Numbered from the stretch's first letter, positions 17,675 through 27,089 are shown. The stretch is 64,000 nt of DNA from Pseudomonas asgharzadehiana (GCF_019139815.1 NZ_CP077079.1:1984001-2048000), one strand, 5' to 3'. Translations and numbers: made by a program. The notes: a model not told the origin generated them from the letters alone.

Positions 17675-18339
17675 GCGTATTCGCCTTGTTGGTCGCTCGC
17701 GAAGCGCGCCTGCTGTGCCGTCGTCCGGCCGAACTGGCCAACCCGCTGGTGTTCTTCGCCATCGTCATCGCGCTGTTCCCGTTGGCGGTCGGCCCTGAGA
17801 CTAAACTGTTGCAAACCTTGTCTCCGGGGCTGGTGTGGGTGGCGGCGCTTTTATCGGTCCTGCTCTCGCTGGACGGGCTGTTTCGCAGTGATTTCGAAGA
17901 CGGTTCCCTGGAGCAGTGGGTCCTTTCGTCGCACCCCTTGCCACTTCTGGTACTGGCCAAGGTACTGGCACACTGGGCTTTTTCCGGTTTGGCGCTAGTC
18001 TTGCTTTCGCCGCTGCTGGCCATGATGCTCGGCTTGCCCGTGGAGTGCCTGCCGGTATTGCTGCTGTCGTTGTTGCTCGGTACGCCGGTGCTCAGCCTGT
18101 TGGGGGCGGTGGGCGCAGCGTTGACCGTGGGTTTGAAGCGCGGCGGCCTATTGCTGGCCCTGTTGATTCTGCCTTTGTACATCCCGGTACTGATCCTCGG
18201 CAGCGGCGCTTTGCAAGCCGCGCTCATGGGCATGCCGGCGACCGGTTACCTCCTGTGGCTTGGCAGCCTGACCGCCCTGGCGGTAACCCTGACACCCTTT
18301 GCCATAGCCGCCGGCCTGAAGATCAGCGTCGGCGAATAA
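17671..18339 (+). CDS. ccmB: Heme exporter membrane protein CcmB
   Basis: The 222-residue protein has six hydrophobic segments, beginning with [20 protein letters not shown] and including the conserved [13 protein letters not shown] loop typical of CcmB. It is the membrane partner of CcmA. The start ATG 17671 overlaps the ccmA stop. Confidence 0.94.
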   Translation: MSVFALLVAREARLLCRRPAELANPLVFFAIVIALFPLAVGPETKLLQTLSPGLVWVAALLSVLLSLDGLFRSDFEDGSLEQWVLSSHPLPLLVLAKVLAHWAFSGLALVLLSPLLAMMLGLPVECLPVLLLSLLLGTPVLSLLGAVGAALTVGLKRGGLLLALLILPLYIPVLILGSGALQAALMGMPATGYLLWLGSLTALAVTLTPFAIAAGLKISVGE

Positions 18340-18345
18340 TGAGGT

Positions 18346-18406
18346 CTGGTCAGGCTTTGCACGCCTGGCCAGTAAAGACCCTACGCTTCTTGCAACGACA
18401 AGAAGC
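18346..18406 (+). other. Two tandem hairpins in the ccmB-ccmC spacer
   Basis: CTGGTCAGGC-TTTGCAC-GCCTGGCCAG (18346-18372, one G-U pair in RNA) and GCTTCTTG-CAACGA-CAAGAAGC (18385-18406) lie in the only sizeable gap of the ccm operon. No T run follows, so they are unlikely to be plain terminators. They could adjust mRNA stability or processing between ccmAB and ccmC onward. Confidence 0.6.
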
Positions 18407-18423
18407 AACCGTGAGAAACAGCA

Positions 18424-19179
18424 ATGAACTGGACCTGGTTTCACAAGCTCGGCTCGCCCAAATGGTTTTACGGCATCAGCGGCAAGCTGCTGCCATGGTT
18501 GAGCGTCGCCGCCGTGTTGCTGATCGGCATCGGCCTGGTCTGGGGCCTGGCCTTTGCGCCGCCGGACTACCAGCAAGGCAATAGCTTTCGCATCATCTAT
18601 ATCCACGTGCCCGCCGCGATGCTGGCCCAGTCCTGCTACGTGATGCTGGCGGTGTGCGGCATCGTCGGCCTGGTGTGGAAGATGAAACTGGCCGACGTGG
18701 CCCTGCAATGCGCGGCGCCTATCGGTGCGTGGATGACGGCCGTGGCGCTGGTCACCGGCGCTATCTGGGGCAAACCTACCTGGGGTTCATGGTGGGTGTG
18801 GGATGCGCGACTAACGTCCATGTTGATCCTGCTGTTCCTGTACTTCGGTCTGATTGCCCTGGGCAACGCGATCAGCAATCGTGACAGCGCCGCCAAGGCC
18901 TGCGCGGTGCTGGCGATTGTTGGTGTGATCAACATCCCGATCATCAAATACTCGGTGGAGTGGTGGAACACCCTGCACCAGGGCGCCACGTTCACCCTCA
19001 CCGAAAAACCGGCGATGCCCGTGGAGATGTGGGCACCGCTGCTGCTGATGGTGCTGGGGTTCTACTGCTTCTTCGGGGCGGTGCTGCTGATGCGCATGCG
19101 CCTCGAAGTGCTCAAGCGTGAAGCCCGCACCAGTTGGGTCAAGGCCCACGTGCAAAGCAGCCTGGGAGTGCGCGGATGA
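18424..19179 (+). CDS. ccmC: Heme handling protein CcmC
   Basis: The 251-residue, six-helix inner membrane protein has the tryptophan-rich WWD motif [20 protein letters not shown] and periplasmic histidines ([18 protein letters not shown]). It delivers heme to CcmE. The start ATG 18424 follows a GTGAGAAACAGC region; the stop overlaps ccmD. Confidence 0.95.
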   Translation: MNWTWFHKLGSPKWFYGISGKLLPWLSVAAVLLIGIGLVWGLAFAPPDYQQGNSFRIIYIHVPAAMLAQSCYVMLAVCGIVGLVWKMKLADVALQCAAPIGAWMTAVALVTGAIWGKPTWGSWWVWDARLTSMLILLFLYFGLIALGNAISNRDSAAKACAVLAIVGVINIPIIKYSVEWWNTLHQGATFTLTEKPAMPVEMWAPLLLMVLGFYCFFGAVLLMRMRLEVLKREARTSWVKAHVQSSLGVRG

Positions 19180-19352
19180 GTTTTGCTTCTTTCAGTGATT
19201 TTCTCGCCATGGGCCACCATGGCCTGTATGTCTGGACGGCCTATGGCATCTGCCTGGCGGTGCTGGCCCTCAACGTCGCCGCGCCGATCCTGGCCCGCAA
19301 GCGTTACCTGCAACAAGAGGCGCGTCGTCTGCGCCGGGAGACCGAAAAGTGA
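19176..19352 (+). CDS. ccmD: Heme exporter protein CcmD
   Basis: The 58-residue single-pass protein ([20 protein letters not shown]) has a basic C-terminal tail ([18 protein letters not shown]), the typical CcmD layout. It stabilises CcmC-CcmE and is needed to release holo-CcmE. The start ATG 19176 overlaps the ccmC stop and its own end overlaps ccmE. Confidence 0.92.
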   Translation: MSFASFSDFLAMGHHGLYVWTAYGICLAVLALNVAAPILARKRYLQQEARRLRRETEK

Positions 19353-19804
19353 ATCCGCTGCGTAGAAAGCGTCTGTTGATCATCCTCGCCATCATGGCCG
19401 GCGTCGGCATTGCCGTGGCCCTGGCCCTGAGCGCCCTGCAACAGAACATCAATCTGTTCTACACCCCGACCCAGATCGCGAATGGCGAAGCGCCTGTCGA
19501 TACCCGCATCCGCGCCGGCGGCATGGTCGAGAAGGGCTCGCTCAAGCGCTCCGGCGACTCCCTGGACGTGACCTTCGTGGTCACCGACTTCAACAAGGCT
19601 GTGACCATCACCTACCGGGGCATCCTCCCGGACCTGTTCCGCGAAGGCCAGGGCATCGTCGCCCTGGGCAAGCTCAACGCCGACGGCGTGGTGGTGGCCG
19701 ATGAAGTGCTGGCCAAGCACGATGAAAAATACATGCCGCCGGAGGTCACCAAGGCGCTCAAGGACAGCGGCCAATCCGCGCCAACACCCGCGAAGGAGGG
19801 CTGA
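19349..19804 (+). CDS. ccmE: Heme chaperone CcmE
   Basis: The 151-residue protein has an N-terminal membrane anchor ([20 protein letters not shown]) and an OB-fold periplasmic domain. The heme-attachment motif [13 protein letters not shown] supplies the covalent His and the axial Tyr. It carries heme to the CcmF/CcmH ligase. The start is GTG 19349, overlapping the ccmD stop. Confidence 0.95.
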   Translation: MNPLRRKRLLIILAIMAGVGIAVALALSALQQNINLFYTPTQIANGEAPVDTRIRAGGMVEKGSLKRSGDSLDVTFVVTDFNKAVTITYRGILPDLFREGQGIVALGKLNADGVVVADEVLAKHDEKYMPPEVTKALKDSGQSAPTPAKEG

Positions 19805-19807
19805 GTG

Positions 19808-21793
19808 ATGATGCCCGCATTGTTTATTCCCGAATTGGGCCAGTTGGCGATGATCCTCGCGCTGTGCTTCGCCATCGTACAGGCCGTGGTGCCGTTGCTC
19901 GGCGCCTGGCGTGGCGACCGCCTGTGGATGAGCCTGGCGCAGCCGGCCGCCTGGGGCCAGTTCGCCTTCCTGCTGTTCGCGTTTGGCTGCCTGACCTACG
20001 CTTTCATGACCGACGACTTTTCCGTCGCCTATGTCGCCAATAACTCCAACAGCGCGCTGCCGTGGTACTACAAGTTCAGCGCCGTGTGGGGCGCCCACGA
20101 AGGCTCGTTGCTGCTGTGGGCGCTGATCCTCGGCGGCTGGACCTTCGCCGTGTCGGTGTTCTCGCGCCAACTGCCGCAGGTGATGCTGGCGCGGGTACTG
20201 GCGGTGATGGGCATGATCAGCATCGGTTTCCTGCTGTTCCTGATCATGACCTCCAACCCCTTCAGCCGCATCCTGCCGCAGATCCCGGCCAACGGGCATG
20301 ACCTCAACCCCTTGCTGCAAGACATCGGCCTGATCGTGCACCCGCCGATGCTCTACATGGGTTACGTGGGGTTCTCGGTGGCCTTCGCGTTTGCCATCGC
20401 CGCCTTGCTGGGCGGGCGTCTTGACGCAGCATGGGCGCGCTGGTCGCGGCCGTGGACCATCGTCGCCTGGGCCTTCCTCGGTATCGGCATCACCCTCGGC
20501 TCGTGGTGGGCCTACTACGAACTCGGCTGGGGCGGTTGGTGGTTCTGGGACCCGGTGGAAAACGCCTCGTTCATGCCCTGGCTGGTGGGCACGGCGCTGA
20601 TTCACTCGCTGGCCGTCACCGAAAAACGCGGCGTGTTCAAAAGCTGGACCGTGTTGCTCGCCATCGCGGCGTTTTCCCTCAGCCTGCTCGGCACCTTCCT
20701 CGTGCGTTCGGGCGTGTTGACCTCGGTCCATGCGTTTGCCTCCGACCCCGCGCGCGGCGTGTTTATCCTGATATTCCTGCTGTTTGTGGTGGGCGGTTCG
20801 CTGACCCTGTTCGCACTGCGCGCGCCGGTGGTCAAGAGTCAGGTGGGCTTCAACCTGTGGTCGCGGGAAACCCTGTTGCTGGGCAATAACCTGGTGCTGG
20901 TGGTGGCCGCGTCGATGATTTTGCTTGGCACCTTGTACCCGCTGGTGCTGGATGCCTTGAGCGGCGCCAAGTTGTCCGTCGGCCCGCCGTATTTCAACAC
21001 GTTGTTTATTCCGTTGATGGGCCTGTTGATGGTGGTGATGGCGGTGGGCGTGCTGGTGCGCTGGAAAGACACCCCGGTGAAATGGCTGGCCGGCATGCTG
21101 ATGCCGGTGCTGTTGGGCAGTGTTGCCCTGGCGGTGATCGCCGGCGTGGCCTATGGCGATTTCAACTGGGCGGTACTGGCCACGTTCCTGCTGGCGGCCT
21201 GGGTGTTGCTGGCCGGCGTGCGTGATATCGCCGACAAGACCCGCCACAAAGGCCTGATCAAAGGGCTGCCGACGCTGACCCGCAGTTACTGGGGCATGCA
21301 AATCGCCCACCTCGGCATCGCCGTATGCGCCCTGGGCGTGGTGCTCTCCAGCCAGAACAGTGCCGAGCGCGACCTGCGCCTGGCGCCGGGCGAGTCCATG
21401 GACCTGGCCGGCTATCAGTTCATCTTCGAAGGCGCCAAGCACTTCGAGGGGCCTAACTTCACGTCAGACAAAGGCACCGTGCGCGTAGTACGCAACGGTA
21501 AGGAAATCGCCGTGCTGCACCCGGAAAAACGCCTGTACACCGTGCAGAGTTCGATGATGACCGAGGCGGGTATCGACGCCGGTTTCACCCGTGACCTGTA
21601 TGTGGCATTGGGCGAGCCGCTGGGCGAGGGTGCCTGGGCGGTGCGCGTACATGTAAAACCGTTTGTACGCTGGATCTGGTTCGGCGGCTTGCTTACCGGG
21701 TTTGGTGGGTTGCTCGCGGCGCTGGACCGGCGTTATCGGGTCAAGGTCAAGAGCCGGGTGCGTGACGCCCTCGGCATGGGAGTGGCGGTATGA
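19808..21793 (+). CDS. ccmF: Cytochrome c heme lyase subunit CcmF
   Basis: This large membrane protein (661 residues) has the WWD domain GWGGWWFWDPVENASFMPWL and conserved heme-ligand histidines in VHPPMLYMGYVGF and ALIHSLAVTEKRG. It catalyses heme transfer from CcmE to apocytochrome c. AAGGAGG at 19793-19799 supports ATG 19808; neighbouring GTG 19805 and ATG 19811 cannot be excluded. Confidence 0.95.
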   Translation: MMPALFIPELGQLAMILALCFAIVQAVVPLLGAWRGDRLWMSLAQPAAWGQFAFLLFAFGCLTYAFMTDDFSVAYVANNSNSALPWYYKFSAVWGAHEGSLLLWALILGGWTFAVSVFSRQLPQVMLARVLAVMGMISIGFLLFLIMTSNPFSRILPQIPANGHDLNPLLQDIGLIVHPPMLYMGYVGFSVAFAFAIAALLGGRLDAAWARWSRPWTIVAWAFLGIGITLGSWWAYYELGWGGWWFWDPVENASFMPWLVGTALIHSLAVTEKRGVFKSWTVLLAIAAFSLSLLGTFLVRSGVLTSVHAFASDPARGVFILIFLLFVVGGSLTLFALRAPVVKSQVGFNLWSRETLLLGNNLVLVVAASMILLGTLYPLVLDALSGAKLSVGPPYFNTLFIPLMGLLMVVMAVGVLVRWKDTPVKWLAGMLMPVLLGSVALAVIAGVAYGDFNWAVLATFLLAAWVLLAGVRDIADKTRHKGLIKGLPTLTRSYWGMQIAHLGIAVCALGVVLSSQNSAERDLRLAPGESMDLAGYQFIFEGAKHFEGPNFTSDKGTVRVVRNGKEIAVLHPEKRLYTVQSSMMTEAGIDAGFTRDLYVALGEPLGEGAWAVRVHVKPFVRWIWFGGLLTGFGGLLAALDRRYRVKVKSRVRDALGMGVAV

Positions 21794-22326
21794 AGCGTTG
21801 GTTGATGGTGTTGCCGCTGGCGGCGTTTCTGGTGGTGGCGGTGTTCCTCTATCGCGGCTTGTACCTGGACCCGGCCGAGTTGCCGTCGGCAATGATCGGC
21901 AAGCCGTTCCCCGAGTTTTCGCTGCCCAACGTGCAGGGCGACAAAACCCTGACCCGTGCTGACCTCTTGGGCAAACCGGCGCTGGTCAACGTGTGGGGCA
22001 CCTGGTGCATCTCCTGCCGCGTCGAGCACCCCGTGCTGAACAAACTGGCCGACAAAGGCGTGGTGATCTACGGCATCAACTACAAGGACGACAACGCGGC
22101 GGCCCTGAAATGGCTGGCGGAGTTCCACAACCCGTACCAGTTGGATATCCGCGATGAAGACGGCAACCTCGGTTTGAACCTGGGCGTGTACGGCGCGCCG
22201 GAAACCTTCTTTATTGATGCCAAGGGCGTGATCCGCGACAAATACGTGGGCGTGATCGACGAAGTGGTATGGCGCGAGCAACTGGCCGCCAAGTACCAGG
22301 CGCTGGTCGATGAGGCCAAGCCATGA
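21790..22326 (+). CDS. ccmG: Thiol:disulfide interchange protein CcmG/DsbE
   Basis: This 178-residue periplasmic thioredoxin-like protein has an N-terminal anchor. The active site WGTWCISCRVEHP carries the CxxC pair and the CcmG-specific acidic neighbour. It reduces the apocytochrome CXXCH cysteines. It overlaps ccmF and ccmH by ATGA junctions. Confidence 0.95.
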   Translation: MKRWLMVLPLAAFLVVAVFLYRGLYLDPAELPSAMIGKPFPEFSLPNVQGDKTLTRADLLGKPALVNVWGTWCISCRVEHPVLNKLADKGVVIYGINYKDDNAAALKWLAEFHNPYQLDIRDEDGNLGLNLGVYGAPETFFIDAKGVIRDKYVGVIDEVVWREQLAAKYQALVDEAKP

Positions 22327-22796
22327 AGCGTCTGTTAGCCGCTGCTGTCCTGGCCCTGGGGCTGGTCGGTGTGGCCCACGCCGCCATCGACACCTATGAA
22401 TTCGCCAACGACGCCGAGCGTGAGCGCTTTCGCGACCTGACCAAGGAACTGCGCTGCCCCAAGTGCCAGAACCAGGACATTGCCGACTCCAACGCACCCA
22501 TCGCCGCCGACCTGCGCAAAGAGATCTTCCGCATGCTGGGGGAGGGCAAGAACAACCAGCAGATCATCGACTTCATGGTCGACCGCTACGGTGATTTCGT
22601 GCGTTACAAACCGGCGCTCACCGGCAAGACCGCGCTGCTCTGGTTTGGCCCCGCCGGGCTGCTGCTGGCCGGTGTGGTGGTGATGGCCGTGATCGTCCGC
22701 CGCCGCCGCGCCGCGCCTGCCGATGGCAGTGACGCGCTGTCCCCTGAAGAACGCAAACGTCTCGACCAATTGCTGGACACCAAGACTGATGATTGA
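22323..22796 (+). CDS. ccmH: Cytochrome c-type biogenesis protein CcmH (CcmL type)
   Basis: The 157-residue protein has a signal peptide, the redox motif [19 protein letters not shown] and a C-terminal membrane helix ([20 protein letters not shown]). It interacts with apocytochrome c in the heme lyase complex. It corresponds to the N-terminal half of E. coli CcmH; the TPR half is the next gene. It overlaps ccmI by eight bases. Confidence 0.94.
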   Translation: MKRLLAAAVLALGLVGVAHAAIDTYEFANDAERERFRDLTKELRCPKCQNQDIADSNAPIAADLRKEIFRMLGEGKNNQQIIDFMVDRYGDFVRYKPALTGKTALLWFGPAGLLLAGVVVMAVIVRRRRAAPADGSDALSPEERKRLDQLLDTKTDD

Positions 22797-23973
22797 TTTC
22801 TGGCTCGCAGCCGGCTTGCTGCTTCTGATTGCCCTGAGTTTCCTGTTGATCCCTGTGTTGCGCGGCCGTCGTGCCCAGCGTGAAGAGGATCGCACCGCGC
22901 TGAACGTGGCGCTGTATCAAGAGCGCGTCGCCGAATTACAAATGCAGCAGGACGAAGGCGTATTGAACGCCGCGCAACTCGACACCGGCCGCGCCGAAGC
23001 CGCCCGCGAATTGCTCGCCGATACCGAAGGCATGGAAAAACCCCGCGAATCGCGCCTGGGCAAACCGCTGCCATTACTCGCCGCCGTGCTGGTGCCCGTG
23101 TTGGGCCTGGGGCTCTACCTGCACTTCGGCGCCAGCGACAAGGTCGAACTGACTCGCGAATTCTCCCAGCCGCCGGTGTCCCTGCAAGACATGACCCAGC
23201 GCCTGGAGCGCGCCGCCGCCGCCCAGCCGGACTCGGCCGAAGGCCTGTACTTCCTCGGCCGCGCGTATATGGCCCAGGACCGTGCCGCCGATGCCGCCAA
23301 GGTCTTCGAACGCACCGTGGCCCTGGCCGGTCGCCAGCCGGAACTGCTCGGCCAATGGGCCCAGGCGCAGTACTTTGCCGACAACAAACAGTGGTCGCCC
23401 AACGTGCAGGCGCTGACCGATGAAGCGTTGAAGCTTGACCCGAACGAAGTCACCAGCTTGGGTCTACTGGGCATTGCCGCCTTTGAAGGCCAGCGTTATC
23501 AGGACGCGATTGATTACTGGGGCCGCCTGCTGGCGCAGTTACCCGCGCAGGATAATTCCCGCGCTGCGCTGCAAGGCGGCATCGACCGGGCGACGGAAAA
23601 ACTCAAAGAGAGCGGCGGCACCGTCGCACAAAAGGCGCGGCTTAAAGTGCGCGTGGACCTGGCCGCCAACGTGAAGGCCAACGCCCTGCCGACCGACAGC
23701 GTATTCATCTTCGCCCGCGCCGTCAGCGGCCCGCCGGCGCCGTTGGCGGCTAAACGCGTCACCGTTGCCGAGTTGCCCATCACCGTCGAACTGGGCGATG
23801 CCGACGCAATGATGCCGCAGTTGAAACTGTCCAACTTCCCTGAAGTCCAACTGGTTGCGCGCATCTCCCGGGCCGGTCAGCCGACCAAGGGCGAGTGGAT
23901 CGGCCGCAGCCAACCCCTGGCCAGCAGCACCACTGCGCAGCAGCAACTGACCATCGACAGTCCGGACCAGTAA
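22789..23973 (+). CDS. ccmI: Cytochrome c biogenesis factor CcmI (TPR protein)
   Basis: The 394-residue protein begins with a membrane helix ([20 protein letters not shown]). A second helix lies near residue 90 ([18 protein letters not shown]), followed by TPR repeats (about 125-265: [20 protein letters not shown]). A C-terminal beta-rich domain ends at the stop. It chaperones apocytochrome c to the heme lyase. It closes the ccmABCDEFGHI operon. Confidence 0.92.
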   Translation: MIDFWLAAGLLLLIALSFLLIPVLRGRRAQREEDRTALNVALYQERVAELQMQQDEGVLNAAQLDTGRAEAARELLADTEGMEKPRESRLGKPLPLLAAVLVPVLGLGLYLHFGASDKVELTREFSQPPVSLQDMTQRLERAAAAQPDSAEGLYFLGRAYMAQDRAADAAKVFERTVALAGRQPELLGQWAQAQYFADNKQWSPNVQALTDEALKLDPNEVTSLGLLGIAAFEGQRYQDAIDYWGRLLAQLPAQDNSRAALQGGIDRATEKLKESGGTVAQKARLKVRVDLAANVKANALPTDSVFIFARAVSGPPAPLAAKRVTVAELPITVELGDADAMMPQLKLSNFPEVQLVARISRAGQPTKGEWIGRSQPLASSTTAQQQLTIDSPDQ

Positions 23974-23987
23974 TTCGAGGAAACACC

Positions 23988-24383
23988 ATGACCGCATTCG
24001 CACGCATTACCCTGCTCAGCCTCGTATTAGGCCTGAGTGCCTGTGCGGTCCACCGGCCACCTCCGAGCCCCACCGGCCCCACCATCCCGCCGTCGGGCCC
24101 GTCCAGCCAGCCGAGCAAACAACCTTCCGGCCCAGTCACTCCGGCGCCAAAACCGCTACCGACCAAATCGCCGACATTCGCCCCACCGCCCGGCGCCGCC
24201 AGCCATTGGGACGGCAAGATGCAGGTCTACGTGCTCGACGACCAGCCGGACACCTTCTACCGCCAGCGCACCTATTACCGCTGGAGCAACGGCTGGAGCC
24301 GCTCCATCAGCCCGAACGGCCCGTGGGAAGACACCGACGTGCAGGGCGTACCGCCGGGGTTGAGCAAGCAGTACGCGCAATGA
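23988..24383 (+). CDS. Proline-rich lipoprotein, hypothetical
   Basis: The 131-residue precursor has lipobox LSAC (LVLGLSACAVHRPPP). A long Pro/Ser linker (about 22-65) then leads into a small aromatic domain (YVLDDQPDTFYRQRTYYRW). The start ATG 23988 is supported by GAGG seven bases upstream. It follows ccmI by 14 bases and ends at a strong terminator, so it is probably the last gene of the ccm transcript. Its function is unknown. Confidence 0.85.
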   Translation: MTAFARITLLSLVLGLSACAVHRPPPSPTGPTIPPSGPSSQPSKQPSGPVTPAPKPLPTKSPTFAPPPGAASHWDGKMQVYVLDDQPDTFYRQRTYYRWSNGWSRSISPNGPWEDTDVQGVPPGLSKQYAQ

Positions 24384-24384
24384 C

Positions 24385-24414
24385 AAAAGGCGACCTCCAC
24401 GAGGTCGCCTTTTT
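24385..24414 (+). terminator. Terminator after the ccm-lipoprotein unit
   Basis: AAAAGGCGACCTC-CAC-GAGGTCGCCTTTT gives a 13-bp stem ending in TTTT directly after the lipoprotein stop. The A run on the left makes it potentially bidirectional. Confidence 0.92.
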
Positions 24415-24466
24415 AATATCTGTGAAATGCATCCTTCCAAACACCGGGGTCAAAATGCGGCATTGC

Positions 24467-24577
24467 TCAGGCCTGTTTCGGTGCCGAGACCGGGGCGGAC
24501 GCCGAAGATGACGTCGGGTGGGGGTTGCGGGGTGTCATCCGAGGCGGATGGTGGGGGACTCGAAGTAACTTTTTCAT
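24467..24577 (-). pseudogene. Small ORF or remnant of a DUF6124/DUF3077-type gene
   Basis: On the minus strand, AGGAG seven bases before an ATG at 24577 opens a 36-codon frame (MKKLLRVPHHPP, ending SAPVSAPKQA). After about codon 12 the neighbouring frame reads PPPDVIFGVRPGLGTETGLSNA. This resembles the conserved core of Pseudomonas DUF6124/DUF3077 proteins (pattern IFxVxPxxxTExxLxNA) and then stops. I interpret the locus as a shortened, frameshifted remnant that kept its translation signals. A genuine small protein is the alternative. No other gene lies between 24415 and 24840. Confidence 0.45.
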
Positions 24578-24772
24578 GGCGAAGCTCCTATGAATGAGCA
24601 CCTCCATTTCGCTACCACACGATGTAAGGAGGCGACTGTACACGGGGTGGTAGACCGGTCATAGAAACCCGGCAGGCCGAAGCCTCCCATGCACAGCCGC
24701 CACAAAGCAGCCCGCGCAAAAAAACGCCCTTGAGCGTTTTGGGGATCTATGAAGGAACCGGGCTACCACACC

Positions 24773-24803
24773 GATATCGGGAGCAAGTGGCACCGCCCCT
24801 CCC
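24773..24803. repeat. Degenerate REP fragment
   Basis: ATATCGGGAGCAAGTGGC and CGCCCCTCCCACAG preserve the two ends of a REP arm with an interrupted middle. It lies in the gene-poor stretch upstream of phnN. Confidence 0.5.
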
Positions 24804-24845
24804 ACAGGGGACATCCAATCGCCATCGCCACGGGGCAAGCCCCCC

Positions 24846-24968
24846 TTTGCGTATACGCAGAACGTGATGCACGGCATGTCGCACTCCGGTAATGTGGCCG
24901 CCGCGGGCCTGGCTTCCGAGCGCGTGCTGGGTGAACTTTTCCGTGCCGACTACCCAGCGCCGTGGTCC
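24846..24968 (+). pseudogene. Possible C-terminal fragment of an oxidoreductase-like gene
   Basis: The plus frame from 24846 reads FAYTQNVMHGMSHSGNVAAA, then GLASERVLGELFRADYP. It vaguely resembles the C-terminal FAD-contact segment of glycine/D-amino-acid-oxidase-like proteins (a GxSGHGV...AG pattern). No start or upstream coding continuation is visible. The frame runs out of phase into phnN. It may be a relic of a gene that once preceded phnN, or a chance open frame; I cannot decide. Confidence 0.25.
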
Positions 24969-25002
24969 AAGAAGTCTGAAAACAAGCAAAGAGAGTGTGG
25001 TG

Positions 25003-25554
25003 ATGGCAGGCAGGTTGATCTATCTCATCGGGCCTTCGGGTTCGGGCAAGGACAGCCTGCTGGACGCGGCACGCCCACGGTTGGCCGAGCGTGGCTGCCG
25101 CATTGCGCGCCGGGTGATCACGCGTTCGCCGGAGGCGGTAGGCGAAGCCGCCCAGGGCGTGAGCCCGACGCAGTTTGCGGTGATGGAGGCCGAGGGCGCA
25201 TTTGCCCTCAGCTGGCAGGCCAACGGCCTGTGCTACGGCATTCCCAAGGCGATTGACGAATGGCTGGCGGCGGGGGAGGACGTGTTGGTCAATGGCTCCC
25301 GCGCGCACCTGGCGCAAACCCGCGAGCGTTACCCGACGTTGCTGGTGCTGTTGCTGACGGTGGATCAAACCGTATTGCGCCAGCGCTTGCTCGCGCGCGG
25401 GCGTGAGTCGCTGGCGGATATCGAGGAACGCCTGGCGCGCAACACACGGTTCACCGAGGAACTGATCGCCGCCAATGGCGCGGGGTTGTGCGTGCTGGAT
25501 AACTCCGGCCCGCTGGAGCACACGGTCGAGCGTTTGCTCTGCTGCCTGGGCTAG
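25003..25554 (+). CDS. phnN: Ribose 1,5-bisphosphate phosphokinase PhnN
   Basis: This 183-residue guanylate-kinase-fold enzyme has P-loop LIGPSGSGKDSLLDA near the N-terminus, the RRVITRSPEAVGE segment and WQANGLCYGIPKAID. It phosphorylates ribose 1,5-bisphosphate to PRPP in C-P lyase phosphonate use or as an alternative PRPP route. No other phn gene is present in the window, so it is an orphan here. ATG 25003 is preceded by GAGAG and by two in-frame GTGs that could also initiate. Confidence 0.9.
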   Translation: MAGRLIYLIGPSGSGKDSLLDAARPRLAERGCRIARRVITRSPEAVGEAAQGVSPTQFAVMEAEGAFALSWQANGLCYGIPKAIDEWLAAGEDVLVNGSRAHLAQTRERYPTLLVLLLTVDQTVLRQRLLARGRESLADIEERLARNTRFTEELIAANGAGLCVLDNSGPLEHTVERLLCCLG

Positions 25555-25651
25555 GGGCGTAGCCTGACGGAGCTTGGATCAACTGTCGGACGTGATGAAG
25601 TCTCAGCCAACAGTTGGTCCGCTCCTGATGCGAGCTCGGTGGGAGTTGCGA

Positions 25652-26848
25652 TCAGGCCACTGCCGCAACCGTCTGCCGTGACGCACTGAAGAACCGCCAC
25701 AACGCCACCAGCGGCAACGCACTGCCCACCACCACTACCCCCAGCCAGCCGCCGTGTTCATACACACTGCTGGCAATCGCCGAACCGAAGGCGCCGCCGA
25801 TGAAGATGCTGGTCATGTACAGCGCGTTCAGGCGGCTGCGGCTGTGGGCGTCAAGGGCGTAGACGGCGCGTTGGCCGATGACCATGTTCATCTGCACGCA
25901 GAAGTCCAGCACCACGCCGGTCACCGCCAGGCCGATCACACTGAACAGCGGGTGTATGAAGGCCGGCAGGAAGCTCAGCGCCGCAAACAGCATGGCCAGC
26001 AGCGAAGCACGGTGAGTGTGGCCGGCATCGGCCAGGCGCCCGGCGATGGGCGCAGCGACAGCGCCCAGGGCACCGACCAGGGCAAACAGGGCGATCTCGC
26101 TTTGGCTCAGGCCATGATTGCGCGCCAGTTCCAGCGGGGCTGCGGTCCAGAACAGGCTGAAGGCGGCAAACATGCAGCCTTGGTAAAACGCGCGCTGGCG
26201 CAATACCGGCTGGCGACGCAACAGGGTGCCCAGCGAGCCCAGCAACTGGCCGTAGCTGGCGCTGTGGTCGGGTTGGCGCTTGGGAATGGTCAGCATCAGC
26301 ACCACGCTGATGAACGCCATCAACGCCGCGGCGGCCATGAACATTGCACGCCAACCGAAGTGATCCGCCACCACGCTGGACACCGGGCGTGCCAGCAGGA
26401 TACCGAGCAGCAGGCCGCCCATGATGCTACCGACCACCCGGCCACGGGATTCGGCGGGTGCCAGGTGCGCGGCCAGCGGGATCAGGATCTGTACCGACAC
26501 CGAACTGAAGCCGATCAGTAATGACACCAGCAAAAACAGGTTCGGCTGCTCGGTAAATGCAGCGCCCAACAGGCTGGCAATCGCCACGACGGTAGTGAGG
26601 ATCATCAGCTTGCGGTTTTCCAGCAGGTCGCCCAACGGCACCAGGAAGAACAAGCCCAACGCATAGCCGATCTGCGTCAGCGACACGATCAGGCTGGCCA
26701 TTGCCGGCGTGAGGCCGATGTCCGGGGCGATCAATTCGATGATCGGCTGCGCGTAGTAAATGTTGGCGACAATCGCGCCGCAGCAAAACGCAAACAGCAT
26801 CACCATGCCTCGGGTCATGGTGGTTGTAGCGTGGGAAGTTGCGTTCAT
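25652..26848 (-). CDS. Major facilitator superfamily transporter (DHA1-like exporter)
   Basis: This 398-residue inner membrane protein has 12 predicted helices. The MFS loop 2-3 motif is FFLVPLGDLLENRKLM and a related motif recurs in the second half (GAVAAPIAGRLADAGHTHRA). Drug or metabolite efflux driven by protons is likely; the substrate is not evident. ATG 26848 has GAGAA upstream; in-frame sequence before it is not family-like. No adjacent regulator gene is seen. Confidence 0.88.
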   Translation of the reverse strand: MNATSHATTTMTRGMVMLFAFCCGAIVANIYYAQPIIELIAPDIGLTPAMASLIVSLTQIGYALGLFFLVPLGDLLENRKLMILTTVVAIASLLGAAFTEQPNLFLLVSLLIGFSSVSVQILIPLAAHLAPAESRGRVVGSIMGGLLLGILLARPVSSVVADHFGWRAMFMAAAALMAFISVVLMLTIPKRQPDHSASYGQLLGSLGTLLRRQPVLRQRAFYQGCMFAAFSLFWTAAPLELARNHGLSQSEIALFALVGALGAVAAPIAGRLADAGHTHRASLLAMLFAALSFLPAFIHPLFSVIGLAVTGVVLDFCVQMNMVIGQRAVYALDAHSRSRLNALYMTSIFIGGAFGSAIASSVYEHGGWLGVVVVGSALPLVALWRFFSASRQTVAAVA

Positions 26849-26980
26849 GGTGTTCTCATAAAAGCGAAGGAAGATGGCGAGCGAGAGTAAAGACAAGGCT
26901 CCATGCTGAGTAGGCCGTTTGTGGTGATATCACTTATGCAGGGCGATGATACATTCAGAAACAACTACACAAAAACCAAA

Positions 26981-27069
26981 TGTGGGAGGGGGCTTGCTCC
27001 CGATAGCGGAGTATCAGTCAACGCAGTATTGACTGATCCACCGCTATCGGGAGCAAGCCCCCTCCCACA
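26981..27069. repeat. REPIN (paired inverted REP repeats)
   Basis: This is the best-preserved copy in the window: TGTGGGAGGGGGCTTGCTCC at the left, its complement at the right and a 36-base inner spacer with ATTGACTGAT. Arms match over about 24 bases. It lies between the MFS gene promoter side and the end of the sulfate-binding protein gene. Confidence 0.95.
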
Positions 27070-27089
27070 GGTTTACCGCGTTTTGTCAG

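Noticed and set aside
19304..21442. A 712-codon open frame antisense to ccmF
   Set aside because: It mirrors ccmF codons, is rich in His/Gln/Arg and has no recognisable domain or ribosome-binding site. This is typical of shadow frames in GC-rich genes.
24864..25256. A 130-codon protein overlapping phnN
   Set aside because: Its second half is an out-of-frame reading of phnN; only the first 35 codons might be a relic, and they are listed separately at low confidence.
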